Source: Cyclobacterium salsum
GTDB taxonomy: Bacteria; Bacteroidota; Bacteroidia; Cytophagales; Cyclobacteriaceae
Direction of reading: 5' to 3'
DNA: 64,000 nt
Assembly: GCF_010119245.1 (NCBI RefSeq)
Contig: NZ_WNKG01000001.1
Span: forward strand, 558,001 to 622,000
Shown: piece by piece, positions 24,654-34,227 of the stretch
Layout of the letters: each line of letters opens with the position of its first letter
How positions within the stretch are numbered: the first letter of the stretch is position 1
The notes under the pieces: generated by a model
Databases searched by the model: none
Told to the model about the DNA's origin: nothing
What the model saw: only the letters and a program-made list of their open reading frames with translations
Translations under genes and position numbers: made by a program

Positions 24654-27087
24654 CTGGGCAGAGAACTGGTTTCAAGAGAAAGGATGGACGGCGTTTGATT
24701 TTCAGAAATCCTGCTGGAAACACTACCTGCAAGGCCAAAGCGGCTTACTGAACGCTCCTACCGGCTCCGGCAAAACCATGGCGCTGTGGATGCCCGTGCT
24801 GATGGAATACGTGCGGGAGCATCCCGACTCTTGGAAGAAGCCTCAGAAAAATGGCTTGCAGGTTATCTGGATCACCCCCCTGCGGGCCTTGGCGCAGGAC
24901 ATACACCAGGCCATGAGCCGGGTTTGCGAAGAAACCGGCCTGCCTTGGCGAATAGGGGTCCGAAATGGAGATACCGGAACCGCTGAAAGGCAGAAGCAAA
25001 AAAAATCGATGCCGGAATGCCTGATTACCACTCCCGAAAGCCTGCACCTACTGCTTACCCAAAAGGATCACCCCCTCCTTTTTAAAAACCTGAAGGCGAT
25101 TATCGTCGATGAGTGGCACGAACTGCTGGCCAACAAAAGAGGCATTCAGGTACAACTTGCCCTTAGCCATCTCCGCACCTTGACCATCCAGCCTCTAAAG
25201 GTTTGGGGCATATCGGCTACCATCGGCAACCTGGCTCAAGCCCATCAGGTATTGCTCGGTGATGAGCAGCCGGAGCTTATCGTCCGATCCGCAATCAAAA
25301 AAGAAATCCAGGTACAATCGATCTTGCCGGATGAAGTGGAACGATACCCCTGGTCCGGGCATCTGGGCATCAGAATGATCCATAAAATACTACCGGTAAT
25401 CGAAGCCAGTCAAAGCGTCTTGTTATTTACCAACACCCGCTCCCAAACCGAAATCTGGTATCAAAAAATTCTGGAAGCCAAACCGGAATGGGCAGGAATA
25501 ATGGCCATGCATCACGGCTCCCTGGATCCGGCTGTCCGGGCCTGGGTAGAAGCTTCCCTCCATGAAAAAAAACTCAAATTAGTAGTCTGCACCAGCAGCC
25601 TGGACCTGGGAGTAGATTTCAGGCCGGTGGATACCGTTATTCAGGTAGGTGGTCCCAAAGGCGTCACGCGCTTTGTCCAACGTGCAGGCAGGGCAGGCCA
25701 CCAACCGGGAGCTCTTAGCAGAATCTATTTTATCCCCACCCATTCCCTGGAATTGATAGAAGCAAGTGCCCTAAGACAGGCCATACATAGCGGGCAATAC
25801 GAGGATCAGGTTCCGTTGGAAAACTGTTACGATGTATTGATTCAGTTTTTGGTCACGCTTGCTTTGGGCGAAGGCTTTTATCCGGACCAACTGTTTCCGG
25901 TCATTCAGTCCACGCATTCCTTCCGATCACTTAGCCGCCAGGCGTTTAACTGGATGCTGGAATTTATTACCGTCGGAGGCAATGCCCTGGGAAGCTACGA
26001 AGAATTTTCAAAGGTGGAAATCCAATCCGATGGGCTTTACAAGGTAAGTAGTAGGAAAACGGCCATGCGCCATCGCTTGTCTATGGGTACCATTGTCAGT
26101 GATCCCATGATCCAGGTAAAATTTATGACCGGAGGTTACATTGGTTCGGTGGAGGAGAGTTTCATATCTAAGTTAAAACCGGGGGACGTTTTTTGGTTTT
26201 CCGGAAAAAGCCTGGAGTTTGTCCAAATAAAAGAAATGAAAGCCCTGGTACGCAGGTCAAAAAAGAAAACCGGCACCATTCCCCGTTGGATGGGGGGGCG
26301 CATGCCTCTTTCGTCCAGATTGGCCGAACTAATTCGATCCGAGTTGCAAAAAGCGGCTGATCAGCAAGAGGATTCCATAGAGCTAAAGACTATTCAGCCT
26401 ATTTTGGCCCTACAGGCATCCCTGTCCAAAATTCCGGACCAGAAATCCCTATTGGTAGAAAAATGCAAGAGCAAGGAAGGGTTCCACGTTTTTTTCTTTC
26501 CTTTTGAGGGAAGGTTTGTACACGAAGTGCTGGCTGCCTTACTAGCGTATCGCATTAGCATCAGTAATCCCATCAGCCTGAGCATCGCCATGAATGACTA
26601 TGGCTTTGAATTACTCTCTGATAGCCCCATTCCCATTGAAGAAGCCCTGGAAGAGGATTTATTTTCTGCCCATAATCTGATGGAGGATATCTATGCCAGT
26701 ATTAATGAAAGCGAAATGGCCAGACGGCGCTTTCGGGAAATTGCGGCCATTGCAGGCCTGGTATTTCAAGGCTACCCCGGGAAGGGTATTCAAACCAGGC
26801 ATTTACAGGCCAGTTCGGGTATTCTGTATGGCGTATTTGAGACCTATGATCCGGACAATCTCCTATTAGAACAGGCCAGAAGGGAAGTATTGAATGTTCA
26901 GATGGAAAAAACCCGTCTAGAAAACGTCATTGAACGCATTAACCGACAAAAAATACAGTTGCTAACTACCCCGAGAATCAGTCCATTTGCCTTTCCGATC
27001 ATGGTCGACCGACTGAGCAGTAACAGTCTCAGTTCCGAAAAATTGGAAGACCGCGTGCTGCGTCTGCAGGCGGAACTGCTGGCTTAA
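24643..27087 (+). CDS. Ligase-associated DEXH-box helicase (Lhr-like)
   Basis: A superfamily 2 helicase of 814 residues. The ATG at 24643 inside the end of the ligase gene is chosen, because MESSWAENWF leads directly into the Q-motif region. Walker A NAPTGSGKT lies at 37-45, DEWH (motif II) at 156-159, and SAT (motif III) in WGISATIGN. Motif VI, FVQRAGRAGHQPG, is Lhr-like. The C-terminal half contains the Lhr-core winged-helix and beta-barrel region. Members are known as DEXH_lig_assoc because they sit beside a DNA ligase, as here. The 11-base overlap implies coupled translation. A 3'-5' translocase acting in repair is the expected role. Confidence 0.92.
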   Translation: MESSWAENWFQEKGWTAFDFQKSCWKHYLQGQSGLLNAPTGSGKTMALWMPVLMEYVREHPDSWKKPQKNGLQVIWITPLRALAQDIHQAMSRVCEETGLPWRIGVRNGDTGTAERQKQKKSMPECLITTPESLHLLLTQKDHPLLFKNLKAIIVDEWHELLANKRGIQVQLALSHLRTLTIQPLKVWGISATIGNLAQAHQVLLGDEQPELIVRSAIKKEIQVQSILPDEVERYPWSGHLGIRMIHKILPVIEASQSVLLFTNTRSQTEIWYQKILEAKPEWAGIMAMHHGSLDPAVRAWVEASLHEKKLKLVVCTSSLDLGVDFRPVDTVIQVGGPKGVTRFVQRAGRAGHQPGALSRIYFIPTHSLELIEASALRQAIHSGQYEDQVPLENCYDVLIQFLVTLALGEGFYPDQLFPVIQSTHSFRSLSRQAFNWMLEFITVGGNALGSYEEFSKVEIQSDGLYKVSSRKTAMRHRLSMGTIVSDPMIQVKFMTGGYIGSVEESFISKLKPGDVFWFSGKSLEFVQIKEMKALVRRSKKKTGTIPRWMGGRMPLSSRLAELIRSELQKAADQQEDSIELKTIQPILALQASLSKIPDQKSLLVEKCKSKEGFHVFFFPFEGRFVHEVLAALLAYRISISNPISLSIAMNDYGFELLSDSPIPIEEALEEDLFSAHNLMEDIYASINESEMARRRFREIAAIAGLVFQGYPGKGIQTRHLQASSGILYGVFETYDPDNLLLEQARREVLNVQMEKTRLENVIERINRQKIQLLTTPRISPFAFPIMVDRLSSNSLSSEKLEDRVLRLQAELLA

Positions 27088-27159
27088 AACTTGTTTAGAA
27101 GCTATTTTAAGTGTAATTTAACCTTTTATTTAGTTACCATAAACCAAAATCACGCCTTT

Positions 27160-28287
27160 ATGAAATCACTATTCCTTTCCCTGCTAATGACCAGCCTTTA
27201 CGTGGCTTGCATGGGCCAGACACCGCCCAATGGACCGGAAGTCACTGAGCCTGAATGGGACAACTACACCATTGAAACGGTAGTTGATGACCTGAAAATA
27301 CCTTGGGGAATGACATTTTTGCCCGATGGCAGCCTGCTCATCACCGAGCGTTCGGGAGAACTGATCCATTTCAAAAACGGAGAAAAAACCGAAATCAGCG
27401 GAGTCCCGGCCGTATGGGCCAAGGGGCAGGGCGGATTACTTGATGTGGAACTTCATCCGGATTATGCCAACAACGGCTGGATTTATCTTTCCTATTCCTC
27501 AGAAGAGGGACCGGGAGATGGAGCACACACGGCGATTAGTCGCGCAAAGCTAGAAGGCGATCGCCTGACGAATCAGGAAGTGCTATACAAAGCCGGCCCC
27601 AACACGGAGAAGGGTCAGCATTATGGATCCAGAATCGTGTTTGATACCGATGGATACCTGTTCTTTACCATTGGTGAAAGGGGTAATCGGGATGAAAATC
27701 CCCAGGACATTACCCGGGACGGCGGGAAAGTATACCGGTTACACGATGACGGACAGGTGCCGACGGACAATCCTTTTGTAAACTCCACCGGAGCAAAAAA
27801 GGCAATTTATTCCTACGGCCACCGAAATCCACAGGGAATGATCGTACATCCCGAGACGGGAGAAATATGGGTTCATGAACACGGCCCTCGCGGCGGTGAT
27901 GAAATAAATGTAGTCAAAAAAGGGGCGAACTATGGTTGGCCGGAAATATCGTACGGAATCAATTACAATGGCACCGTTCTCACCGAGGAAACCTCCAAGC
28001 CTGGTATGGAACAACCGCTTTATTACTGGGTTCCTTCCATTGCCCCGAGTGGATTTGATGTCGTCAGCAGTGACCGGTATCCTCAATGGCAGGGAGATTT
28101 GTTGGTAGGTTCGTTAAGCTTTGCTTATCTGGAAAAACTTACCCTAGAAGGGGACAAGGTAACGAAAAGAGAAAAAATCATCGACGGTATGGGCAGGGTC
28201 CGAAGCGTAGTGATGGGACCCGATGGCTATATTTATGCCGGTGTGGAAGGAAAGGGTGTTGTAAAAATCGTCCCCTCCGCCAACTAA
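27160..28287 (+). CDS. PQQ-dependent soluble aldose sugar dehydrogenase (GSDH/YliI family)
   Basis: Oxidises aldose sugars in the periplasm with PQQ. The ATG at 27160 is preferred over an upstream TTG at 27091, since a signal sequence (MKSLFLSLLMTSLYVACMGQ) begins there; 375 residues result. The six-bladed propeller of the glucose/sorbosone dehydrogenase family is recognisable. IPWGMTFLPDGSLLITER is blade 1; GQGGLLDVELHPDYANNG, KGQHYGSRIVF and SYGHRNPQG are conserved, and VHEHGPRGGDEINV carries cofactor ligands. The last propeller strands (DGYIYAGVEGKGVVKI) are intact. No PQQ biosynthesis genes are nearby. The choline operon starts 72 bases after the stop and may be separate. Confidence 0.9.
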   Translation: MKSLFLSLLMTSLYVACMGQTPPNGPEVTEPEWDNYTIETVVDDLKIPWGMTFLPDGSLLITERSGELIHFKNGEKTEISGVPAVWAKGQGGLLDVELHPDYANNGWIYLSYSSEEGPGDGAHTAISRAKLEGDRLTNQEVLYKAGPNTEKGQHYGSRIVFDTDGYLFFTIGERGNRDENPQDITRDGGKVYRLHDDGQVPTDNPFVNSTGAKKAIYSYGHRNPQGMIVHPETGEIWVHEHGPRGGDEINVVKKGANYGWPEISYGINYNGTVLTEETSKPGMEQPLYYWVPSIAPSGFDVVSSDRYPQWQGDLLVGSLSFAYLEKLTLEGDKVTKREKIIDGMGRVRSVVMGPDGYIYAGVEGKGVVKIVPSAN

Positions 28288-28359
28288 CCTAATTCGCTTG
28301 CTATTAAATGAACTGGGAGCAGCAGCAAAAAAAGAAACGAATCGTTGCAGAAAGAATAA

Positions 28360-30033
28360 ATGATGTCGAAAAACACCTATGATTTTATCATTATTGGCGG
28401 CGGTTCTGCTGGAAGCGTATTGGCCAATAGACTAAGCAAAGACTCAAAAAACAAGGTTCTCGTCATAGAAGCCGGTAGAATGGACCATGCATGGGATTTT
28501 CGGATACACATGCCGGCTGCCCTTACCTACCCGCTTTCTAATAATTTTTACAATTGGGGCTACTCTTCCGACCCGGAGCCCTACATGCATAACCGCCGGA
28601 TCTACCAGCCAAGAGGCAAAGTGCTGGGAGGCTCCAGTTGTATCAATGGCATGATCTATATCCGGGGCAATGCGTTGGATTTTGAAAAATGGGCTGCGAT
28701 GGATGGCTTGGAGGATTGGGGGTACGCCCAGTGCCTTCCCTACTTTAAGCGCATGGAAAACCGCTTGGTCGGAGGCGATGACTACCGGGGAGAAGGAGGT
28801 CCTTTGCACCTTACCACCCCAAAATGCGACAACCCATTGTTTGATGCCTTTTTTAAATCCGTTCAGCAAGCCGGTTATCCCCTTACCGAGGATGTAAACG
28901 GCTATCAACAGGAAGGATTTGGGAAATTTGATGCTACGATCTATAAAGGAAAGCGTTGGAATGCTGCGCGGGCCTACATCCATCCGGTGAAGGACCGTGA
29001 AAATCTGACGATTTCCCTCAAATCCACCGTCTCCCGCATCCTATTTGACGGAAACCGAGCCATCGGGGTGGAATACATAAAAGGGAATAAAACGCATAAG
29101 GTCTACGGTGAGAAAATTATTTGTAGCGGCGGAGCCATTAATTCCCCTCAGGTTCTTCAGCTATCCGGCATTGGCAACGGTGCTGAACTGAAAAAACTGG
29201 GGATTCCGGTAGTAGCAGATCTTAAAGGGGTCGGTGAAAATCTTCAAGATCACCTGGAGGTATACGTGCAGTGGGCTGCCAAAAAACCAGTCAGCCTCTA
29301 CCCTTCCCTTAAATTTTACAACCAACCAAAAATCGGCCTGGAATGGCTTTTTAATAAAACAGGTATCGGTGCCAGCAACCATTTTGAAGCCGGAGGTTTT
29401 ATCCGCGGTAACGATGAAGTCGCCTATCCCAACCTGCAATACCATTTTCTCCCCATTGCCATACGCTACGACGGCTCGGCACCGAACGAAGGCCATGGAT
29501 TCCAGCTTCACGTGGGCCCCATGAACACCGATGTCAGAGGCCATGTGAAGATAAAATCTTCCGATCCCGGTGAATATCCTGGCATTTTGTTCAATTACCT
29601 TTCTACGGAGCAAGAACGCAAGGAATGGATAGAGGCCATCCGCTGTACAAGGAGCCTTGTCAATCAACCGGCTTTCGACGAACTGCGGGGAAAAGAAATC
29701 TCTCCGGGTGGGGCTGTAGAAACGGATGAAGAAATTCTTGACTTTGTGGCAAGGGAAGGTGAGAGCGCATACCATCCCAGTTGTACCTGTAAAATGGGAT
29801 ATGATAATGAGTCGGTTGTGGATGCCAACCTACAGGTGCATGGCATTGAAAACCTCAGCGTAGTAGATGCTTCTGTGATGCCTGCCATTACCAATGGCAA
29901 TATCTATGCACCGGTAATCATGATTGCAGAGAAGGCAGCGGATATTTTGTTGGGCAATAGCCCCGAGCCGCCGCAGCAGGCCCCCTACTACACCCATTCA
30001 ACCGAAGTGGAAAAAAACCAAATTTCCCATTAA
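28360..30033 (+). CDS. betA: Choline dehydrogenase (GMC oxidoreductase)
   Basis: Oxidises choline to betaine aldehyde. The 557-residue protein begins with the FAD-binding turn DFIIIGGGSAGSVLANRLS. The GMC signature follows in KVLGGSSCINGMIYIRGN and SGGAINSPQVLQLSGIG. The C-terminal part has the active-site histidine in YHPSCTCKMG and the closing NGNIYAPVIMIAEKAAD. The start is ATG-ATG; either could be used. The stop overlaps the start of the aldehyde dehydrogenase by one base, confirming an operon. Substrate assignment is strengthened by the neighbouring betaine-aldehyde dehydrogenase and choline-type transporter. No BetI-type repressor is adjacent. Confidence 0.93.
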   Translation: MMSKNTYDFIIIGGGSAGSVLANRLSKDSKNKVLVIEAGRMDHAWDFRIHMPAALTYPLSNNFYNWGYSSDPEPYMHNRRIYQPRGKVLGGSSCINGMIYIRGNALDFEKWAAMDGLEDWGYAQCLPYFKRMENRLVGGDDYRGEGGPLHLTTPKCDNPLFDAFFKSVQQAGYPLTEDVNGYQQEGFGKFDATIYKGKRWNAARAYIHPVKDRENLTISLKSTVSRILFDGNRAIGVEYIKGNKTHKVYGEKIICSGGAINSPQVLQLSGIGNGAELKKLGIPVVADLKGVGENLQDHLEVYVQWAAKKPVSLYPSLKFYNQPKIGLEWLFNKTGIGASNHFEAGGFIRGNDEVAYPNLQYHFLPIAIRYDGSAPNEGHGFQLHVGPMNTDVRGHVKIKSSDPGEYPGILFNYLSTEQERKEWIEAIRCTRSLVNQPAFDELRGKEISPGGAVETDEEILDFVAREGESAYHPSCTCKMGYDNESVVDANLQVHGIENLSVVDASVMPAITNGNIYAPVIMIAEKAADILLGNSPEPPQQAPYYTHSTEVEKNQISH

Positions 30034-31508
30034 TGACTATACAACCCTTTTTTATGGATGGCTCCTGGGTAACGGCAATAGCCAGTAACCAACGAACCAT
30101 CATCAATCCTTTTGATCAAAAGCCCATTGCCCTCGTCGCTGAGGGAGATCGCTCCGATGCCCGGGCAGCCATACAGAGTGCCCGAAAAGCTTTTCACGAA
30201 GAAAGCTGGAGCCAGATGCCCGCCCCGGAGCGGGGAAAGATGCTTTATGAACTGGGAGATCTGATCGCCGCCAATAAAGAAAAGTTGGCCGAACTGGAAA
30301 CGCTCAATACCGGTAAAACCTATACCGAAAGTCTCTGGGACATGGATGACATTGCGGGTATCTTTCGTTATTATGGAGGCCTGGCCGATAAGCATGCGGG
30401 AGAAGTCATCGCCAGTCCCAATCCCCAGAGTCATAGCCGACTGGAAAAAGAACCGGTTGGCGTGGTGGGCATGATCTGTCCCTGGAACTATCCCCTGTTA
30501 CAAGCTGCCTGGAAAATAGCTCCTGCGCTGGCTGCCGGCTGCACCCTGGTGATCAAACCGAGTGAACTCACGCCCTTGAGCACATTGGAATGGACCCGAC
30601 TGGCCGAAAAAGTAGGCTTCCCAAGAGGTGTTATCAATACCGTTACCGGAGCGGGTGCTACGGTCGGGGCCGAACTGGCAGAAAGCCATGAGGTGGACAT
30701 GATTTCCTTTACCGGAGGGGTAGTAACGGGCAAAAAAATCATGCAGGCAGCTGCCGGAAATGTAAAAAAAGTAGCATTGGAGCTGGGCGGGAAGAATCCG
30801 CATATCCTATTTGAAGACGGGGACTGGGAGACCGCCATTGATTTTATCCTAAACGGCGTTTTTTTTCATGCCGGGCAAATCTGCTCGGCCGGTACCCGGG
30901 TAATGGTTCACGCCACTATCCACGATGCGGTGGTGGAACGACTGGAAGCCAGAATCCGCAAAATACGGCTAGGAAACGGAATGGAAGACACCAGCCAAAT
31001 GGGTCCACTTATTTCCGCAGATCAACGGGAGAAAGTAGAAAATCACGTTCAAACAGCCATCCGTGAAGGTGCAAAACTGGTCTGCGGGGGCAAAAGGCCA
31101 TCGGGATCTGAATTCAGTCAGGGTTTCTTTTATGAACCCACCCTACTAACCGACTGTACTCCGGAAATGCGCATTGTTCAGGAAGAGGTTTTCGGTCCCG
31201 TCGTGCATGTGGAGAAATTTGACAGCGAAGAGGAAGCCGTACGGCAGGCCAATGATACCATTTATGGTCTGTCAGGAGGATTCTGGTCAAACGATCCTGG
31301 TCGAATATCCAGGGTGTCCAAAGCCCTTCGTTTTGGTACCATATGGATCAATGATTTTAACGTGTACTTTACACAGGCTCCCTGGGGAGGGTACAAGCAG
31401 TCCGGCCTGGGCAGAGAACTGGGCACAACCGGCCTGGAGGAATTTCAGGAGATCAAGCATGTCTATCAAAACTTCAACCCCCAAGCCCTCAACTGGTTCG
31501 GGAAATAA
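30033..31508 (+). CDS. betB: Betaine-aldehyde dehydrogenase
   Basis: NAD-dependent aldehyde dehydrogenase of 491 residues that completes glycine betaine synthesis from choline. Visible are the cofactor region VVGMICPWNYPLLQAAWK, the general base Glu250 in ALELGGKNPH and the nucleophile Cys284 in HAGQICSAGTRV. The terminal segment PWGGYKQSGLGRELG is typical of betaine and aminoaldehyde dehydrogenases. It follows betA with a one-base overlap and precedes the transporter gene by a few tens of bases. Together the three genes would import choline and turn it into an osmoprotectant, or feed it into catabolism. Confidence 0.93.
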   Translation: MTIQPFFMDGSWVTAIASNQRTIINPFDQKPIALVAEGDRSDARAAIQSARKAFHEESWSQMPAPERGKMLYELGDLIAANKEKLAELETLNTGKTYTESLWDMDDIAGIFRYYGGLADKHAGEVIASPNPQSHSRLEKEPVGVVGMICPWNYPLLQAAWKIAPALAAGCTLVIKPSELTPLSTLEWTRLAEKVGFPRGVINTVTGAGATVGAELAESHEVDMISFTGGVVTGKKIMQAAAGNVKKVALELGGKNPHILFEDGDWETAIDFILNGVFFHAGQICSAGTRVMVHATIHDAVVERLEARIRKIRLGNGMEDTSQMGPLISADQREKVENHVQTAIREGAKLVCGGKRPSGSEFSQGFFYEPTLLTDCTPEMRIVQEEVFGPVVHVEKFDSEEEAVRQANDTIYGLSGGFWSNDPGRISRVSKALRFGTIWINDFNVYFTQAPWGGYKQSGLGRELGTTGLEEFQEIKHVYQNFNPQALNWFGK

Positions 31509-31574
31509 CCCCTTAACGCTATCGACACCACAAGCCTAGGAATTATCGTCACCATTTTTTTTTACCTGATCATT

Positions 31575-33038
31575 TTGCTCACGGGCTATTATGCCAGCAG
31601 AAAGGAATCGGGTGATCAAACTTCCCAGGGAATGTTGCTGGCAGGTCGGAAAATGCCCGCCTGGATAGGTATTTTTACGATGACTGCTACTTGGGTCGGA
31701 GGCGGATACATCATTGGTACCAGCGAGGCAGTGTTTGACAGTGCCCGTGGCCTGGTATGGGCGCAGGCTCCCTGGGGTTATGCCCTAAGCCTGATTCTCG
31801 GAGGTTTGTTCTTTGCCCGTAAAATCCGGAGTTTTGGATTCACCACCTTTATCGATGTATTTGAAAACAAATACGGGAAAAAAACCGCTGCCATTCTGTT
31901 TATCCCTGCCCTGATCGGGGAAATTTTCTGGAGTGCGGCCATTTTGGCGGCCCTGGGAATCACTTTTGCCACCATTTTCGGTTTGGATCTGGAAACCTCC
32001 ATCCTCGTCTCGGCCGCCATTGCCGTAGGCTATACCATGCTGGGTGGACTATGGTCGGTGGCCTACACGGATGTAGTGCAATTGATTTTTATCATCATTG
32101 GCCTGGGTATCAGCATTCCATTTGCCCTGGATAAAATCGGCGGAATGGATCAGGCGCTGGTCCTATACGATCAGAGTATCAGTCATGGATTTCGAATTTT
32201 TCCTTCCCTGGAGGCGTTTACCGGCAACGATCCGGAATGGGGAAACGGCATTTGGGTATGGCTGGATTTTGCACTGCTGCTGATTATGGGAGGCATTCCC
32301 TGGCAAGTCTATTTCCAACGGGTATTGTCCTCGAGTTCGGATCGGTCAGCTGTTCGGCTTTCCATCTATGGAGGAATTTGCTGTGCGCTGATGGCTATAC
32401 CAGCCGTGCTGATCGGCCTGGCCGGTGTGGGATTTGACTGGAGTAATTCTTCCCTGGGAGTAGCACCAGAGGCCACCATGGTCCTGCCTTACGTACTATT
32501 GGAAATGACCCCGCCCCTGATCGCGGCGCTGGGACTGGGAGCCGTAGCCGCGGCTGTCATGTCCTCCGTCGATTCCTCCGTGCTTTCGGCCGCTTCCATG
32601 TTTACCTGGAACCTATACCGGCCCCTGCTTCGTCCGGGATGCACAGACAAACAGATTAAAGCTACCATCCGCTGGGCCATTCTGGGAATCGGCTCCATCG
32701 CCACCTGGCTCGCACTTACGCTTCAAAGTGTGTACGAACTTTGGTACCTTTGTGCTGATTTGGTCTATGTCATCCTGTTTCCACAGTTGGTTTTGGCACT
32801 TTATTTCAAAAAAAGCAACCAGTACGGAGCCATCGCCGGGATTTTGGTAGGGCTGGTATTGCGCTTTGGAGGTGGAGAGCCAATATTCGGGATTGAACCC
32901 TTTCTACCCTATCCCATGAATGATCCGGTCGAAGGACTCCAATTCCCTTTCCGAACCTTTGCCATGCTGGCCAGTTTACTTACCATTGTTGTCATTTCCC
33001 TATTAACGCCACAAACTTCCGACACCCACGAAAAATGA
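31575..33038 (+). CDS. Sodium:solute symporter, CHT1-like choline transporter
   Basis: At least 487 residues and about 12-13 helices. The sequence is remarkably close, by eye, to the animal high-affinity choline transporter CHT1 (SLC5A7). Shared segments include FTMTATWVGGGYI, WAQAPWGYALSLILGGLFF, GGIPWQVYFQRVLSSSS, GLGAVAAAVMSSVDSSVLSA and LWYLCADLVYVILFPQL. Its place after betA and betB supports choline as substrate. The coordinates start at the first usual start codon (TTG, 31575), but that cuts off most of helix 1. The open frame and the homology reach back to about 31521 (ATC), giving about 505 residues with no ATG, GTG or TTG there. Confidence 0.88.
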   Translation: MLTGYYASRKESGDQTSQGMLLAGRKMPAWIGIFTMTATWVGGGYIIGTSEAVFDSARGLVWAQAPWGYALSLILGGLFFARKIRSFGFTTFIDVFENKYGKKTAAILFIPALIGEIFWSAAILAALGITFATIFGLDLETSILVSAAIAVGYTMLGGLWSVAYTDVVQLIFIIIGLGISIPFALDKIGGMDQALVLYDQSISHGFRIFPSLEAFTGNDPEWGNGIWVWLDFALLLIMGGIPWQVYFQRVLSSSSDRSAVRLSIYGGICCALMAIPAVLIGLAGVGFDWSNSSLGVAPEATMVLPYVLLEMTPPLIAALGLGAVAAAVMSSVDSSVLSAASMFTWNLYRPLLRPGCTDKQIKATIRWAILGIGSIATWLALTLQSVYELWYLCADLVYVILFPQLVLALYFKKSNQYGAIAGILVGLVLRFGGGEPIFGIEPFLPYPMNDPVEGLQFPFRTFAMLASLLTIVVISLLTPQTSDTHEK

Positions 33039-33055
33039 TTAAATCGAACTAAATC

Positions 33056-34018
33056 ATGAAATCCTGGTTTTTATTATCCCTCCTTTGCTTTCTTTCGGTA
33101 ATTACCTTGGCTCAAACCGAAAAAATAATTCTCGATACCGATCTGGATTCGGATGTTGACGATGTAGGAGCTATTGCCATGCTGCATACCCTGGCCGACC
33201 ACGAACGCGTAGAAATTTTGGGAATAATTGTTACCAGCAATGACCTTTTTGCCCCCCAGTGCGCCGATGTCCTTAATCATTATTTCAAGCGCCCTACCAT
33301 TCCGATTGGCGTTGAAAAAGGAATTCCCTTAGAAAACGCTTCCAAATACACCAAGGCCCTTACCCAGGCTTTTCCACATCGGCTACAAAACTATGACGAT
33401 GCCGAAGATGCCATTCAACTTTATCGCAAGCTGCTGGCAGCGGAACCGGACAGTAGCGTCACCATTGTGACCATCGGCCATTTGACTAATCTCAGGCATC
33501 TCATCGAATCCGCTCCGGATGCCATCAGTGAACTTTCCGGACTGGAATTGATTGAAAAAAAGGTAAAACTATGGGCCTGCATGGGCGGTCAGTTTCCCGA
33601 AGGCAAAGAAGCAAATTTTTATAGGCCGGATCCGGAATCTACCAAAATAGCAGTGGATCAATGGCCGGGCAGGGTGATTTATTCCGGCTGGGAGATTGGC
33701 AATAATATCATCACGGGCGGGACCTACTTGAAAAAATCCCTTTCCCCGGCAAGCCCCGTTTACATGGGGTACGAACGATACAATGATTTTGCGGGAAGGC
33801 AAAGCTGGGACCAATCGATTTTGCTGTACCTTATCTCTCCCGACAGCTACTGGAACTTATCCCCCAGTGGCAAGGCTCTGGTTCGGGAAGATGGCAGCAA
33901 TGCATGGAAACGAGATGAAGGTGCCCATCAACAGTACCTGACCGAAAAGACTCCACCGAGGGAGCTGGCCAAAATTATTGATGCCCTGATGGTAGGCATC
34001 TATCGGGATGGGTTTTAA
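33056..34018 (+). CDS. Secreted inosine-uridine nucleoside hydrolase family protein
   Basis: A 320-residue IUNH-fold enzyme that should split the N-glycosidic bond of nucleosides. A signal peptide ends near TLAQ (residue 20), so action is periplasmic. The calcium-binding N-terminal motif reads LDTDLDSDVDDVGAIAML (residues 26-43), the form common in Bacteroidota relatives of the classical DTDPGxDD. Further family features are GIIVTSNDLFAP, VTIGHLTNL and a late aspartate/asparagine region SWDQSILLYL. It starts 18 bases after the transporter stop and may be transcribed with the choline genes, though no metabolic link is obvious. Substrate is unknown. Confidence 0.87.
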   Translation: MKSWFLLSLLCFLSVITLAQTEKIILDTDLDSDVDDVGAIAMLHTLADHERVEILGIIVTSNDLFAPQCADVLNHYFKRPTIPIGVEKGIPLENASKYTKALTQAFPHRLQNYDDAEDAIQLYRKLLAAEPDSSVTIVTIGHLTNLRHLIESAPDAISELSGLELIEKKVKLWACMGGQFPEGKEANFYRPDPESTKIAVDQWPGRVIYSGWEIGNNIITGGTYLKKSLSPASPVYMGYERYNDFAGRQSWDQSILLYLISPDSYWNLSPSGKALVREDGSNAWKRDEGAHQQYLTEKTPPRELAKIIDALMVGIYRDGF

Positions 34019-34227
34019 AATACCGTTTTTTTGCCTCTTTAAATATTTTTTGTAATAATTTATTCTATTTGGTATATTTATTTAATGATCTGATTCACAA
34101 AGTGATAATAAGTTGATCCTTTGCTGAAAACGGAGGGTAAAAAATAAAATGGTGGAATAGGGAGAACGAATTATTTTTGATTGAATCAGGTATTTTCGTT
34201 TCGTCTTGCAATAACCAATTTTCTGCT

